A stretch of 21,282 nt of DNA from Candidatus Hydrogenedentota bacterium (GTDB lineage: Bacteria; Hydrogenedentota; Hydrogenedentia; Hydrogenedentales; CAITNO01), in NCBI GenBank assembly GCA_029554925.1, contig JAKPUV010000373.1, positions 1 through 21,282 on the forward strand. Reading direction: 5' to 3'. The stretch's first letter is position 1. Every line of letters begins with the position of its first letter. The position numbers were made by a program, and so were the translations under genes. The notes under the pieces are model-generated. The model saw nothing but the letters and a program-made list of their open reading frames with translations. It ran no database searches and was not told the DNA's origin. Shown here one piece after another: positions 14,164 to 21,282 of the stretch.

Positions 14164-14529
14164 TTATCTTCTTGTGCTGATGTGGGCCATGAGGTCCTGC
14201 AGCGCCCAGGCGCCGTGGGATGCGGGAAACTCGCCGGTGAAGCCGGCCATTTCCCGGGCGCGCGAGTCCACCTCGTTGTGGGTGATGAGGTAGATGGGCA
14301 GATCCCGGTGAAACTCCGGGATCATGCGGAGGCGCTCGCAGGTCTCGTAGGGGTTCAGCACCGGAAGCCGCTCGTCCAAGAAGACGACCAGAGGGTTTTT
14401 CCGTTCCGTTTCCATCACGGCCTCCAGGCCGTTGGACGCCCAGAACGCCTCATAGCCCAGCGCCTCCACCTCCGCCGAAAAGGGGATGTAGACCGACACG
14501 TCATCCGTGGCTATGATCACGAGCTCCAC
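14164..14529 (-). CDS. Stand-alone degenerate response-regulator receiver-like protein
   Basis: This is a 121-residue single-domain protein with receiver-like topology. An acidic pair Asp9/Asp10 follows the first strand (VIIATDD). Asp52 sits at the phosphoacceptor position (VVFLDERLP) and Thr83 at the switch position (LITHN). The invariant lysine after strand 5 is absent: the segment reads GFTGEFPAS. It has no output domain. Receivers lacking the lysine usually phosphorylate poorly or work as protein-interaction modules. The start is GTG 14529 with a modest AGGGA site. It begins 12 bases after murJ and closes the envelope operon, so an interaction with envelope synthesis is possible. Family assignment is by pattern and is less certain than for its neighbours. 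Confidence 0.75.
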   Translation of the reverse strand: MELVIIATDDVSVYIPFSAEVEALGYEAFWASNGLEAVMETERKNPLVVFLDERLPVLNPYETCERLRMIPEFHRDLPIYLITHNEVDSRAREMAGFTGEFPASHGAWALQDLMAHISTRR

Positions 14530-14541
14530 AAGAAATCGTCC

Positions 14542-16140
14542 CTATGGGTGGGGTGGTCCCCCGGCTTTATGTAAGAACACCCCGGAAATCTGCCTCATTT
14601 CCGACACACGCAGAAGCGCGCACGCCCCGAAATATACACCAACAGCCGCCCCGATGGAAACAAATACCCCTGCCGCCCGGGCAAGAAGGGAGACCGTGCC
14701 GAGATGCGCGGCGGCCGCTCCGGACACCCAGGCCGCGCAGGCGCCCATCAACAGAGAGGCCAAAAGCATCCTCCCGAGGGCGCCCGCAAAGCCCGCGTCC
14801 CAAAGGCGCCCGTATTTTCGGCAGAGAAGCGCGTAGACAACGAGGAAATTGACGGTGTACGAGATGCTGGTGGAAAGGGCCAGCCCCAGGTAGCCCATGG
14901 GCCGGACCAGGGCGATGTTCAGAAGTATGTTGAGGACCATGGCTGCGGTGGCGGCAATGACCGGGATATGGGTTTGCTGGGCGGCGTAAAACCCCTGAAT
15001 CGAGACTTTCACCCAGGAAAACGAGAGCAGCCCGAGAGCCGCGTATCCCAGGGCGTCGGCGGCGAGCCGCGTGTCCTCCGGCCCGAACTTTCCCCGCTCG
15101 AAAAGCAGGCGCACCAGCGGTTCGCGCAGGGCCACCAGCCCCACCATGGCCGGAAACACCAGGAAGAAACTTTGGCGGAAGCCGTGCATTAAAGTGTCAC
15201 GGACCACCCCGACCTCCCCCCGCGCCATGGCCCGCGAAATGGAGGGCAGAATCGCCACGGAAACGGCTACCCCGAAAACGGAGAGCGGAAGCTGCACCAG
15301 CCGGTTGGACGCGTACAGCGCCACCACCTTGTCCATCCCCAGCGAGGCCGCGAACATGCGCTCAATGACCTTGTTGACCTCGCCCGCCGACTGACCGGCA
15401 ATCACCGGCAGCATGAGGAGCAGCACCCTTCCCACCGCGGGGTTGCGGAAATCGAACCGGGGGAGCAGCACGCCTGTGGCGCGGTGCATGTCCCAGAACA
15501 TGTAGGCCCAGGTGCCCAGGCCGCCCACCCAGATGCCCAGCACCAGGGCCCAGGCGGGGTTCACGAACACCCGCGCGAAACCAACGCAGAAGACGGCCAG
15601 AACCACGTTCAGAATCACGGGAGACCAGGACGCGGACCCGTAGCGTTTCGCCAGAAACAGGGGGCCGCTCGCGAAAACGGTCATGCATATCATGAGGACA
15701 TAGGGAAACGTCCACTGCAGCAGGCGCACCAGTTCGGAGAGTTCGGCCTCGTTCTGCGGCAGGTCCTCCCCGGTCACCACGGTCAGCATGCGCAGCAGTC
15801 CCGGGACGGCCGGCATGAGCGCCACGCCCAGCACGGTGATCACCGACAGGATGAGCATCATGAAGCCCATCACGGAGGCCACCGCCCGGCGGTAGGCCTC
15901 CTCCCCCTCCTTTTCCCTCTTTTCGGCGAACACCGGAATCAGCGCGGCGTTGGTCGCCCCCTCCCCCAGCATGTCCCGCAGCATGTTGGGCAGGCTGAAC
16001 GCGAAAACAAAGGCGCCGAGCGCCTCCCCCTTGATGAAGTGGAAGAAGATCATGTCCCGGACCAGTCCGCTGACCCGGCTGAGCATGGTCCCCCCCGCAA
16101 ACACGGCGGCGAACCGCGTCATGTCGCGCTTGGAGTCCAT
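14542..16140 (-). CDS. murJ: Lipid II flippase MurJ (MviN)
   Basis: The 532-residue polytopic membrane protein of the MOP superfamily has about 14 helices. It flips lipid-linked peptidoglycan precursor across the cytoplasmic membrane. N-terminal family motifs are visible: LSRVSGLVRD (20-29; Arg22, Arg28, Asp29), FSLPNMLRDMLGEGA (48-62) and LYASNRLVQLPLSVFGVA (275-292). Two acidic positions seem altered compared with the Escherichia coli protein as I recall it: Gly42 where an aspartate precedes AF, and Asn279 where Asp precedes Arg. The start is ATG 16140, which overlaps the lnt stop as TGATG; the longer frame to 16236 runs inside lnt. It is coupled to lnt upstream and followed by the receiver-like gene. 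Confidence 0.94.
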   Translation of the reverse strand: MDSKRDMTRFAAVFAGGTMLSRVSGLVRDMIFFHFIKGEALGAFVFAFSLPNMLRDMLGEGATNAALIPVFAEKREKEGEEAYRRAVASVMGFMMLILSVITVLGVALMPAVPGLLRMLTVVTGEDLPQNEAELSELVRLLQWTFPYVLMICMTVFASGPLFLAKRYGSASWSPVILNVVLAVFCVGFARVFVNPAWALVLGIWVGGLGTWAYMFWDMHRATGVLLPRFDFRNPAVGRVLLLMLPVIAGQSAGEVNKVIERMFAASLGMDKVVALYASNRLVQLPLSVFGVAVSVAILPSISRAMARGEVGVVRDTLMHGFRQSFFLVFPAMVGLVALREPLVRLLFERGKFGPEDTRLAADALGYAALGLLSFSWVKVSIQGFYAAQQTHIPVIAATAAMVLNILLNIALVRPMGYLGLALSTSISYTVNFLVVYALLCRKYGRLWDAGFAGALGRMLLASLLMGACAAWVSGAAAAHLGTVSLLARAAGVFVSIGAAVGVYFGACALLRVSEMRQISGVFLHKAGGPPHP

Positions 16141-17792
16141 CAAGGGGTGTCTCCACCGGTGCGAACAGGGCGGATCCGGCGCCACAGGGCGGACAGGGAC
16201 AAAGCCGAAAGGAAGAGTGCGGCAAGGATCCACCACGGAGCCATCCCGCCCGGTGCCTTCTCCGGAAGCGGCAGAATCCCCGCCATCCGCTGAGACCTGC
16301 CCGCCCCAACGGGAAACCGGTCCGCGGGAAAGGCCCGCATGCGGCCCTCCCCAAAATAGTGAATGTTCACGGGCTGGAACCGGCCGTAGGGGTCGAAGAC
16401 CCCGGAAATCCCCGTGTTGGAGCAGTGTATCAGCGGGAGGCGGGACTCAATGGCGCGGAACCGGGCGATTTCCAACTCCTGCATGACGGCGCTGCTGGCC
16501 CCAAACCACGCCAGATTGGTGATGACGAGCAGGCAGTCCGCGCCCATCGCGCGCAGGTTCCCCGACATTCCGGAAAAGAGCACCTCGAAGCAGATCAGCG
16601 GGCCGACCTTTCGTCCGGACGCATCCAGAAGACGCTGTTCCTCCCCCGCAGAAACGCCGCCGAAGGCGATAGCCTCCAAGAACGGCAGATAGTCGCCGAA
16701 AGGGACATACTCCCCGAAGGGTGCCAGCCGAACCTTGTCATAAGAAGAAGGCGTGCCACCGTCCGGGGGGACGGCTTTCAGGGAATTGTAGGCGCGCCTT
16801 GTGGCGCGCTCGTCCCGTCCGTATCCCGTCAGCACCGTGCAGCCCACGTCACCAGCCAGTGCTTTCAGCCGCGTTTCCACCTCTTCGGCGGGCAGGGCAT
16901 CCGGAACGGCGGCCTCGGGCCAGACCACCAAATCCATCTCGCCTTCCCGGGCAAGCGACCGTGTCATGTCCTCCAGGGTGTCAAAAAGGAACCCGGCATA
17001 ATGGGGGTCCCACTTCACCTCCTGGGAAAACATGGGCTGGACAATGCCGGCACGGACGGGGGCTGTCTCCGAAACCGGGGGCTCGCGCAGCAGCGCACCC
17101 CCCGAAAATGCCACGCACACCAGCAGGACGGCAACGCCGGCATATGCAAGACGCTTTCCGCCTGTGATGACGAAGGCGAGATGGGCGTTTACCGCCACCA
17201 GAAGCAGAGAAACAAGCGACACCCCGCCTACGGCCGCCCACTGGGCCACGGAAAGCACGGGACCCTGAGTGTAGCCGAGAGCGCTCCATCCAAACCCCGT
17301 GAAGAGGTTGGCCATGCCGAGTTCCATGAACCACCACAGGAGCGCCAGTTCCAGCGCGCCGCCAAAGGCCCATCGGCGGCGTCCAGCGGCCCACAGGCCG
17401 CCGCATGCAGCCCAAAACAGCGCCAAGGCGACACAAAGGAGCTGCTGACCAAGAATCGCCCAGCCGCCGGCCCAGAAGATGTTTGCCCACAGCCACTGGA
17501 GTAGCAGCGAATGAAAGACGTATCCACAGAAGAGAAACCGGAGGAAGACGCCCCGCGGGGCCGCCTTGACACAGGACAGAAACAGGGGGACCAGGGCCAC
17601 CCAGGCCAGAAAGTGGAGGTGCGCCGAAGGGAAGGCGAGAAACAGGGCCACAGCGGACACGCCCGGAGCGACCAGACGGGACACCCAGGGAGACCCCAGG
17701 ATGCGCCGAAACAGGCCGGTGTGCCCGCCTGCAAGTTCCCTTTCCGGGAGGAGCGCATCCGCCCCGGTCCTCTTTAGGGCCTTTCCCATCAT
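16140..17792 (-). CDS. lnt: Apolipoprotein N-acyltransferase
   Basis: The product (550 residues from the first ATG) has an N-terminal membrane region of about six helices (38-230) and a periplasmic nitrilase-like domain. It transfers an acyl chain from phospholipid to the N-terminal cysteine of lipoproteins, the last maturation step, and it implies an outer membrane. The catalytic triad is complete: Glu293 (VWPEAAVP), Lys353 (YDKVRLAPFGEYVP) and Cys401 (GPLICFEVLF). The supporting NLAWFG segment is at 426-431. A final membrane helix lies near 515-535. Two adjacent ATGs (17792, 17789) overlap the stop of the previous gene. AGGAG precedes them by 1 and 4 bases, so the second may be used. The 3' end overlaps murJ by one base. 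Confidence 0.95.
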   Translation of the reverse strand: MMGKALKRTGADALLPERELAGGHTGLFRRILGSPWVSRLVAPGVSAVALFLAFPSAHLHFLAWVALVPLFLSCVKAAPRGVFLRFLFCGYVFHSLLLQWLWANIFWAGGWAILGQQLLCVALALFWAACGGLWAAGRRRWAFGGALELALLWWFMELGMANLFTGFGWSALGYTQGPVLSVAQWAAVGGVSLVSLLLVAVNAHLAFVITGGKRLAYAGVAVLLVCVAFSGGALLREPPVSETAPVRAGIVQPMFSQEVKWDPHYAGFLFDTLEDMTRSLAREGEMDLVVWPEAAVPDALPAEEVETRLKALAGDVGCTVLTGYGRDERATRRAYNSLKAVPPDGGTPSSYDKVRLAPFGEYVPFGDYLPFLEAIAFGGVSAGEEQRLLDASGRKVGPLICFEVLFSGMSGNLRAMGADCLLVITNLAWFGASSAVMQELEIARFRAIESRLPLIHCSNTGISGVFDPYGRFQPVNIHYFGEGRMRAFPADRFPVGAGRSQRMAGILPLPEKAPGGMAPWWILAALFLSALSLSALWRRIRPVRTGGDTP

Positions 17793-19240
17793 TCTCCTGC
17801 CTTGCCGAACCGCATGGAATACAGGCGGCTGTCCTTCATCACAAAACGCGCGCGCAGGTCCTTTCCGGCAAGCTCCGCCGGGGACTTTCCGGATTTCCAG
17901 GCCGCGGGCCGCGAGATGAAATTGCCGACAAGTTCCACAGAGTCCTCAATACCGAAGCCGGGAAAGACGTTCCCGTCCGCGTCCTGAAGCTCGACCCGCA
18001 CCCCGCCGGCGGCCGAGGTTGCAAAATTTAACAGGAGCGCCTCCCCCTCGAAACGCAGGGGTTTCGTGACCATTTCCCCGCCGTTGTAGTCGGCGGCTAC
18101 GGCGGCGAAACCGTCGAACCGCAGGGTGTGGCGGACGAGATGCGCGGTGGGCTGCCCGTAGTGATGCTGCACAAAGAAGGACATCTCGTTGGCGCCCGTG
18201 GGGACCACGCCGCAGGCGGGGTAGTTGGACCGGGAGGTCCAGTTTTCCACCCCGACCCCCGGCCGGATGAACCCCTCCATGAACGTGCGGTCGTAGAGCG
18301 CGCCGCCCCGGCTGGTCATCAGAACGCCGTCCGAGCAGTCCTTCCCATATCCGCCCTGAATTCCTAGGGCGGCGGCCTCGGCGTCCGACACCACAGTGCG
18401 CCCGGGCATGAAACGCGCCGCGAGGGCCACATAGACATGCGGTGCCCGGAAATAGGGGGTGGTCTGGTTGATGTAGATGTGCTCCAGCGGCGCGCCGCCG
18501 TTGCCCATCTCCTCCGGCTTCGCCCAGGTTACGAAGTCATCGGACACGGTCCGGCTGATCCAGCGGTACCCCGCGAAGGGCCCCTCCGACCAGGTCCGGA
18601 AATAGCAGACATACTTTCCCTCCGCCTCGGACCAGAAAGCGACGTTCTGGGAGTCGAAGGCCCCTTCGGTGATGACGCCCTTCTGCAGCATGTGCCAGTT
18701 CAACCCGTCCGGCGAGACAAAGGCGGCCAGTCCGGTCTCACTGGTTCCAGCGAGCGCCTTGTAGCGCTGTTCGGGGGGCACCCCCTCCCGCGCGTCATAA
18801 AAGGGGGCGAAATTGTGGGAATATGGCGCCGTTCCCGCCAGAATGACGTTGTTTTCGCGGGTGCCGTTCACTTCGTGCAGGCCGAGGAAGGGCTTGGTCC
18901 AAGTGATGCCGTCCACGCTCTCGGCGTAGCAGGTGACCTCCGTGTCGGACCCGTCCTTGTTGGGCTCGGGCAGCCCGCGGTAGTACATGCGGAACTTCTC
19001 CGGATCCTGAAAAACGGTGACATAGCCGCAATAGCGTCCCTCCCAGGGCGCGTCGAACCGGAGGGCCACCCCCGCCTCGGCGGGGGACTGCATCTCCAAG
19101 GAGGCCCCCTCCAGGCGGTCAATCAGGAACCGGTCAAGAAACGGCTCCAGCCGCGTTCCGATGTTCAACGCCTGCCCCGGGGCGATCCCGGAGGCGCAGA
19201 AACATGCCAGCACGGCGCACAGTGAAAGAACTCGTCTCAT
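17789..19240 (-). CDS. Secreted beta-propeller glycosyl hydrolase-like protein
   Basis: The 483-residue protein has a clear signal peptide (MRRVLSLCAVLACFCASG, cleavage near GQA). The mature part looks like a five-bladed propeller of the GH32/GH43-like type. Blade-like repeats combine an aromatic strand with a D-G-x-x-W motif (SVDGITWTKP, SPDGLNWHM, SDDFVTWAKP), after LEPFLDRFLID. Similar proteins are common in planctomycete-type and Hydrogenedentota-type genomes and are annotated only as hypothetical or glycosyl hydrolase. No catalytic acid can be assigned with confidence. It starts 39 bases after the acyltransferase gene and overlaps lnt by 3-4 bases, so it is co-transcribed with envelope genes, an unexpected place for a sugar enzyme. 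Confidence 0.8.
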   Translation of the reverse strand: MRRVLSLCAVLACFCASGIAPGQALNIGTRLEPFLDRFLIDRLEGASLEMQSPAEAGVALRFDAPWEGRYCGYVTVFQDPEKFRMYYRGLPEPNKDGSDTEVTCYAESVDGITWTKPFLGLHEVNGTRENNVILAGTAPYSHNFAPFYDAREGVPPEQRYKALAGTSETGLAAFVSPDGLNWHMLQKGVITEGAFDSQNVAFWSEAEGKYVCYFRTWSEGPFAGYRWISRTVSDDFVTWAKPEEMGNGGAPLEHIYINQTTPYFRAPHVYVALAARFMPGRTVVSDAEAAALGIQGGYGKDCSDGVLMTSRGGALYDRTFMEGFIRPGVGVENWTSRSNYPACGVVPTGANEMSFFVQHHYGQPTAHLVRHTLRFDGFAAVAADYNGGEMVTKPLRFEGEALLLNFATSAAGGVRVELQDADGNVFPGFGIEDSVELVGNFISRPAAWKSGKSPAELAGKDLRARFVMKDSRLYSMRFGKAGE

Positions 19241-19279
19241 GTCCCGTTCTTCTCCCTTGCCGATGTGTTTTCGGACGTT

Positions 19280-19927
19280 TCAGGAAACGCCGGGTCCGTC
19301 TTCCGCCTGTTTCATCCCCTTGTAGGTGGGGACCACCCCCACCTTGATCCGGAAACGCTCCTGAATGGCGCTCCAGTCCTCCTTGAGGTTCCCCGTGGGG
19401 TAGAAGAGCTCGTCCACCCCGATCCACCGCTCCTTGTAGTTGATGATGCCGAAGAGGATGGGGATGCCCGCCCCCACGGCGATCCGGTAGAAGCCCAGTT
19501 TCCAATGCTCCACGTTCTTCCGGGTTCCCTCGGGGGTAACGATGACGTGCATGCGCTCGTGCGCGTTGACGATGTTCACCATCTGGTCCACAATCCCGAC
19601 GGGGCTGCGCCGGTTGATCGGGATGCCGCCGAGCCAGCGCAGCAGGCTGCCGAGGGGCCAAAAGAACGCCGAGTCCTTGATCATGAACACGCACGGCAGG
19701 CTCAGGGCGAGCGCGGCCGCCAGCGTGTACGGGAAGTCCCAGTAGGACTGGTGCGGGGCGCAGGCCACCACGCACTTCGGCACGTTGGGGTTCTCGCCCA
19801 CCAGCCGCCACCCGCCCAGTCGGAGGACCACGCGCCCGATCCACCGGCCCAAGGGAGAGTATTCGCTTCTGATTTTCGTGCCTTTGACAATGGAGGACAC
19901 CGAACTGTCCATGGCCGACCTTTCCAT
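19280..19927 (-). CDS. PlsC-like 1-acyl-glycerol-3-phosphate acyltransferase family protein
   Basis: The 215-residue protein carries the acyltransferase motifs in order: HQSYWD (H59-x4-D64, preceded by AP as in the PHxSxWD subfamily), GGIPINRRS (100-108) and TPEGTRK (131-137). It would acylate lysophosphatidate or a related lipid acceptor at the inner face of the membrane. It has hydrophobic stretches but no clear signal peptide. The start is uncertain: ATG 19927 has only GGGA nearby, ATG 19912 is an alternative, and the frame to 19972 runs upstream of the predicted promoter. It heads the operon with the propeller protein, Lnt, MurJ and the receiver, linking phospholipid, lipoprotein and peptidoglycan synthesis. 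Confidence 0.88.
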   Translation of the reverse strand: MERSAMDSSVSSIVKGTKIRSEYSPLGRWIGRVVLRLGGWRLVGENPNVPKCVVACAPHQSYWDFPYTLAAALALSLPCVFMIKDSAFFWPLGSLLRWLGGIPINRRSPVGIVDQMVNIVNAHERMHVIVTPEGTRKNVEHWKLGFYRIAVGAGIPILFGIINYKERWIGVDELFYPTGNLKEDWSAIQERFRIKVGVVPTYKGMKQAEDGPGVS

Positions 19928-19956
19928 TGATGTTTCCCAATGACAGCGGTTCCGGT

Positions 19957-19985
19957 ATTGTATGCGCCCCATTGGAAAAAAACAA
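19957..19985 (-). promoter_or_regulatory. Predicted promoter of the envelope operon
   Basis: On the minus strand TTGTTT (19980-19985), a 17-bp spacer and TACAAT (19957-19962) are followed by about 22 bases of leader before ATG 19927. A run of seven A (plus strand) overlaps the -35 region and may aid polymerase binding. Confidence 0.5.
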
Positions 19986-20014
19986 AGCAGGCGCCCTTCG
20001 GACCGCCGATCGGC

Positions 20015-20020
20015 TATACT
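20015..20020 (+). promoter_or_regulatory. TATACT -10-like box of the O-methyltransferase gene
   Basis: TATACT lies 27 bases before ATG 20048, leaving a leader of about 21 bases that holds AAGGAG (20035-20040). There is no clear -35 box, only an A-rich stretch further upstream. Confidence 0.45.
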
Positions 20021-20047
20021 GTCTCCTCAAAGAAAAGGAGATGCGTC

Positions 20048-21037
20048 ATGGAAACCTGGACCCCTGAAAACCTGCTTGCCTCCGGGCGGTCCTTCATGGA
20101 CTCCCGGGTCCTGCTCACCGCTGTGGAACTTGACCTGTTCTCCCTGTTGGACGGGTCCGAAATGACGCTGGAGGAGGTCATTGTCGAGGGCGGCCTTTCG
20201 TCCCGGGGGGCGGCCATCCTGCTGGACGGACTCGCCGCCCTCGGTCTCCTGGAGAAGCGCGGGGGGCGGTACGCCGTGGCGCCGGCGGCCCTGCCGCTCT
20301 CGTCGAGGCATCCGCAGTCGGTGCTGCCCATGATGCGCCACACGGCCTCCCTGTGGCACCGGTGGTCGGAGCTCACGGCCATTGTCCGCACGGGCAAGGG
20401 AAGCGAGCGCCCCGCCGGGGCCTTTGACGACCCGCAGGAGCTTGAGGCCTTCATCGGCGCCATGCACGTCGTGGGCCGGGAGGCCGCGGCCCACATTGCC
20501 CGCGTCTCCCGTGCGGACGCCTTCCGGAGCCTGCTGGACGTCGGCGGGGCCACGGGCACCTATGCCGAGGCCTTTCTGCGCGAGTACCCGGCCATGAAGG
20601 CCACGGTTTTCGACCGGCCGCCCGTCATCGAGATGGCCCGGCGCCGCCTGGAGCCGCTGGACATCTGGCCCCGCGTCACCCTGGCCGCAGGCGACTTCTA
20701 CCGCGACTATCTTCCGGGCGGGCACGACCTGGTGCTGCTTTCCGCAATCATCCACCAGAACAGCCCCGAGCAGAACGTGGACCTCTACCGGAAATGCTTT
20801 GACGCGCTGGTTCCGGGCGGCCGCATCCTCATCCGCGACCATGTCCTGAGCGCGGACCGCACCCAGCCCGCGTCCGGCGCGTTGTTCGCCCTCAACATGC
20901 TTGCCTGCACCAACGGCGGCAACTGCTACACCCTTGCGGACATCACGGAAACGCTGGAGCGGGCCGGGTTCGCGCGGGTTGCCCTGCTGCAGGACGGCGA
21001 CCGGATGGACGGGCTGGTGGAGGCCTTCAAGCCCTGA
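20048..21037 (+). CDS. SAM-dependent O-methyltransferase-like protein (Methyltransf_2 type)
   Basis: This is a 329-residue protein with an N-terminal winged-helix dimerisation region (about 5-85; TAVELDLFSLL, GGLSSRGAAILLDGLAALGLL). A class I methyltransferase domain follows. The SAM-binding loop is DVGGATG (164-170), acidic D189 lies in VFDRPPVIEMAR, and GDFYRDYLP is at 215-223. IRDHVL follows the PGGRILI strand (257-266). This architecture matches small-molecule O-methyltransferases such as the CrtF/hydroxyneurosporene and polyketide types. IIHQNSP occupies the place of the frequent VLHDW catalytic segment, and the histidine is conserved there (His236). The substrate is unknown. AAGGAG is 7 bases before ATG 20048. 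It stands alone, between the divergent envelope operon and gnd. Confidence 0.88.
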   Translation: METWTPENLLASGRSFMDSRVLLTAVELDLFSLLDGSEMTLEEVIVEGGLSSRGAAILLDGLAALGLLEKRGGRYAVAPAALPLSSRHPQSVLPMMRHTASLWHRWSELTAIVRTGKGSERPAGAFDDPQELEAFIGAMHVVGREAAAHIARVSRADAFRSLLDVGGATGTYAEAFLREYPAMKATVFDRPPVIEMARRRLEPLDIWPRVTLAAGDFYRDYLPGGHDLVLLSAIIHQNSPEQNVDLYRKCFDALVPGGRILIRDHVLSADRTQPASGALFALNMLACTNGGNCYTLADITETLERAGFARVALLQDGDRMDGLVEAFKP

Positions 21038-21050
21038 TCCCGGAGCCGCA

Positions 21051-21075
21051 ACGGCGGGGAAGAAACGCCGCCCGT
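21051..21075 (+). terminator. Possible terminator after the methyltransferase gene
   Basis: ACGGCGG (21051-21057) pairs with CCGCCCGT (21068-21075) with one bulged C and a 10-nt loop. TCCTTTGC follows, a poor T-tract. It sits 13 bases after the stop and just before the gnd -10 box. Confidence 0.4.
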
Positions 21076-21083
21076 TCCTTTGC

Positions 21084-21089
21084 TATACT
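21084..21089 (+). promoter_or_regulatory. TATACT -10-like box upstream of gnd
   Basis: TATACT is followed by TTTTCG. The predicted start near 21096 gives a leader of about 77 bases. The -35 position holds AGAAAC, which is not a recognisable match. Confidence 0.45.
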
Positions 21090-21102
21090 TTTTCGTGTTT
21101 CC

Positions 21103-21144
21103 ACGGGTGCCCGTCCCGCCGCGGACGGGGTTGACCCCTTCAAC
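21103..21144 (+). promoter_or_regulatory. Structured leader of gnd with competing hairpins
   Basis: CCCGTCC (21110-21116) pairs with GGACGGG (21123-21129). Two alternatives share bases with it: ACGGG/CCCGT (21103-21114) and GGGG-TTGA-CCCC (21127-21138). GTTGA/TCAAC (21130-21144) can form beside the main hairpin. All lie between the predicted promoter and the ribosome site at 21157. No known riboswitch is recognised. Confidence 0.45.
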
Positions 21145-21172
21145 GCGTCCCCAACCAAAGGAGTCCACAGTA

Positions 21173-21282
21173 ATGTCTGAGAAGATGGATATCGGGCTGA
21201 TCGGCCTGGCAGTCATGGGCGAGAACCTCGTGCTTAACATGGAGAGCAAGGGATTCGGGGTGTCGGTGTTCAACCGCACCGT
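21173..21282 (+). CDS. gnd: 6-phosphogluconate dehydrogenase, decarboxylating (5' end, partial)
   Basis: The first 36 codons are present and the gene runs off the right edge. [19 protein letters not shown] followed by [16 protein letters not shown] is the nearly invariant N-terminus of this enzyme: a Rossmann NADP-binding loop (GLAVMG) and the NRT segment that reads the cofactor phosphate. The enzyme converts 6-phosphogluconate to ribulose 5-phosphate, CO2 and NADPH in the oxidative pentose phosphate pathway in the cytoplasm. AAAGGAG (21157-21163) lies 9 bases before the ATG. Confidence 0.95.
   Translation, partial: MSEKMDIGLIGLAVMGENLVLNMESKGFGVSVFNRT

Noticed and set aside
16141..16236. 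Longer MurJ start giving 32 extra residues
   Set aside because: The extension lies inside lnt, is Pro/Arg-rich and precedes the normal MurJ N-terminus; TGATG coupling at 16140 explains the start.
1..21282. CRISPR arrays, tRNA or rRNA genes, IS elements, att sites
   Set aside because: No regularly spaced direct repeats, no cloverleaf or rRNA-like segments, no transposase or terminal inverted repeats were seen; the window is continuous, ordinary coding DNA.

Overview
This is a GC-rich, gene-dense bacterial window with two partial genes at its edges and 17 complete genes. Most genes have strong Shine-Dalgarno sites (AAGGAG or AGGAGG). The presence of lnt, secreted carbohydrate enzymes, a DUF6807 protein, a secreted TIM-barrel sugar isomerase-like protein, a Gfo/Idh/MocA oxidoreductase and a FloA/NfeD operon fits a Gram-negative environmental heterotroph of the PVC/FCB neighbourhood. 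The C-terminal repeat SELLRxIQFYN...TEDGFAPxP at the left edge is, from memory, typical of Candidatus Hydrogenedentota and some Lentisphaerae. I therefore lean to Hydrogenedentota at moderate confidence, inferred without any database search. I see no IS element, phage gene, CRISPR array, tRNA or rRNA. No gene-free stretch exceeds about 215 bases.

Layout: (1) 2-298, the tail of a secreted protein ending in two EF-hand/dockerin-like repeats. (2) 387-2204, a secreted calcineurin-like phosphoesterase. (3) Minus strand 6580 to 2260, a tight membrane-microdomain operon: long NfeD with a ClpP-like protease domain, a 104-aa unknown protein, short NfeD, flotillin-like FloA, and a membrane-anchored proline-rich protein with a conserved-looking C-terminal motif. 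(4) A divergent pair at 6633-10203: a secreted DUF6807 (PmoA-like) protein and a GH51-type alpha-L-arabinofuranosidase. (5) Minus strand 10211-11815, a B12-binding-type radical SAM protein. (6) A divergent pair at 11950-14113: a secreted TIM-barrel protein and a cytoplasmic Gfo/Idh/MocA dehydrogenase, a combination reminiscent of 3-keto-sugar metabolism. (7) Minus strand 19927 to 14164, a coupled envelope operon: acyltransferase, secreted beta-propeller glycosidase-like protein, Lnt, MurJ and a degenerate receiver-domain protein, closed by a strong terminator shared with the Gfo gene. (8) 20048-21037, a SAM-dependent O-methyltransferase-like protein. (9) From 21173, the start of 6-phosphogluconate dehydrogenase behind a leader with competing hairpins.

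Functionally the window mixes cell-envelope housekeeping (lipid acylation, lipoprotein maturation, lipid II flipping, flotillin microdomains) with saprophytic sugar use. The least explained parts are the two unknown proteins welded into the FloA/NfeD operon, the C-terminal repeat module at the left edge, the receiver-like protein behind murJ, and the structured gnd leader.
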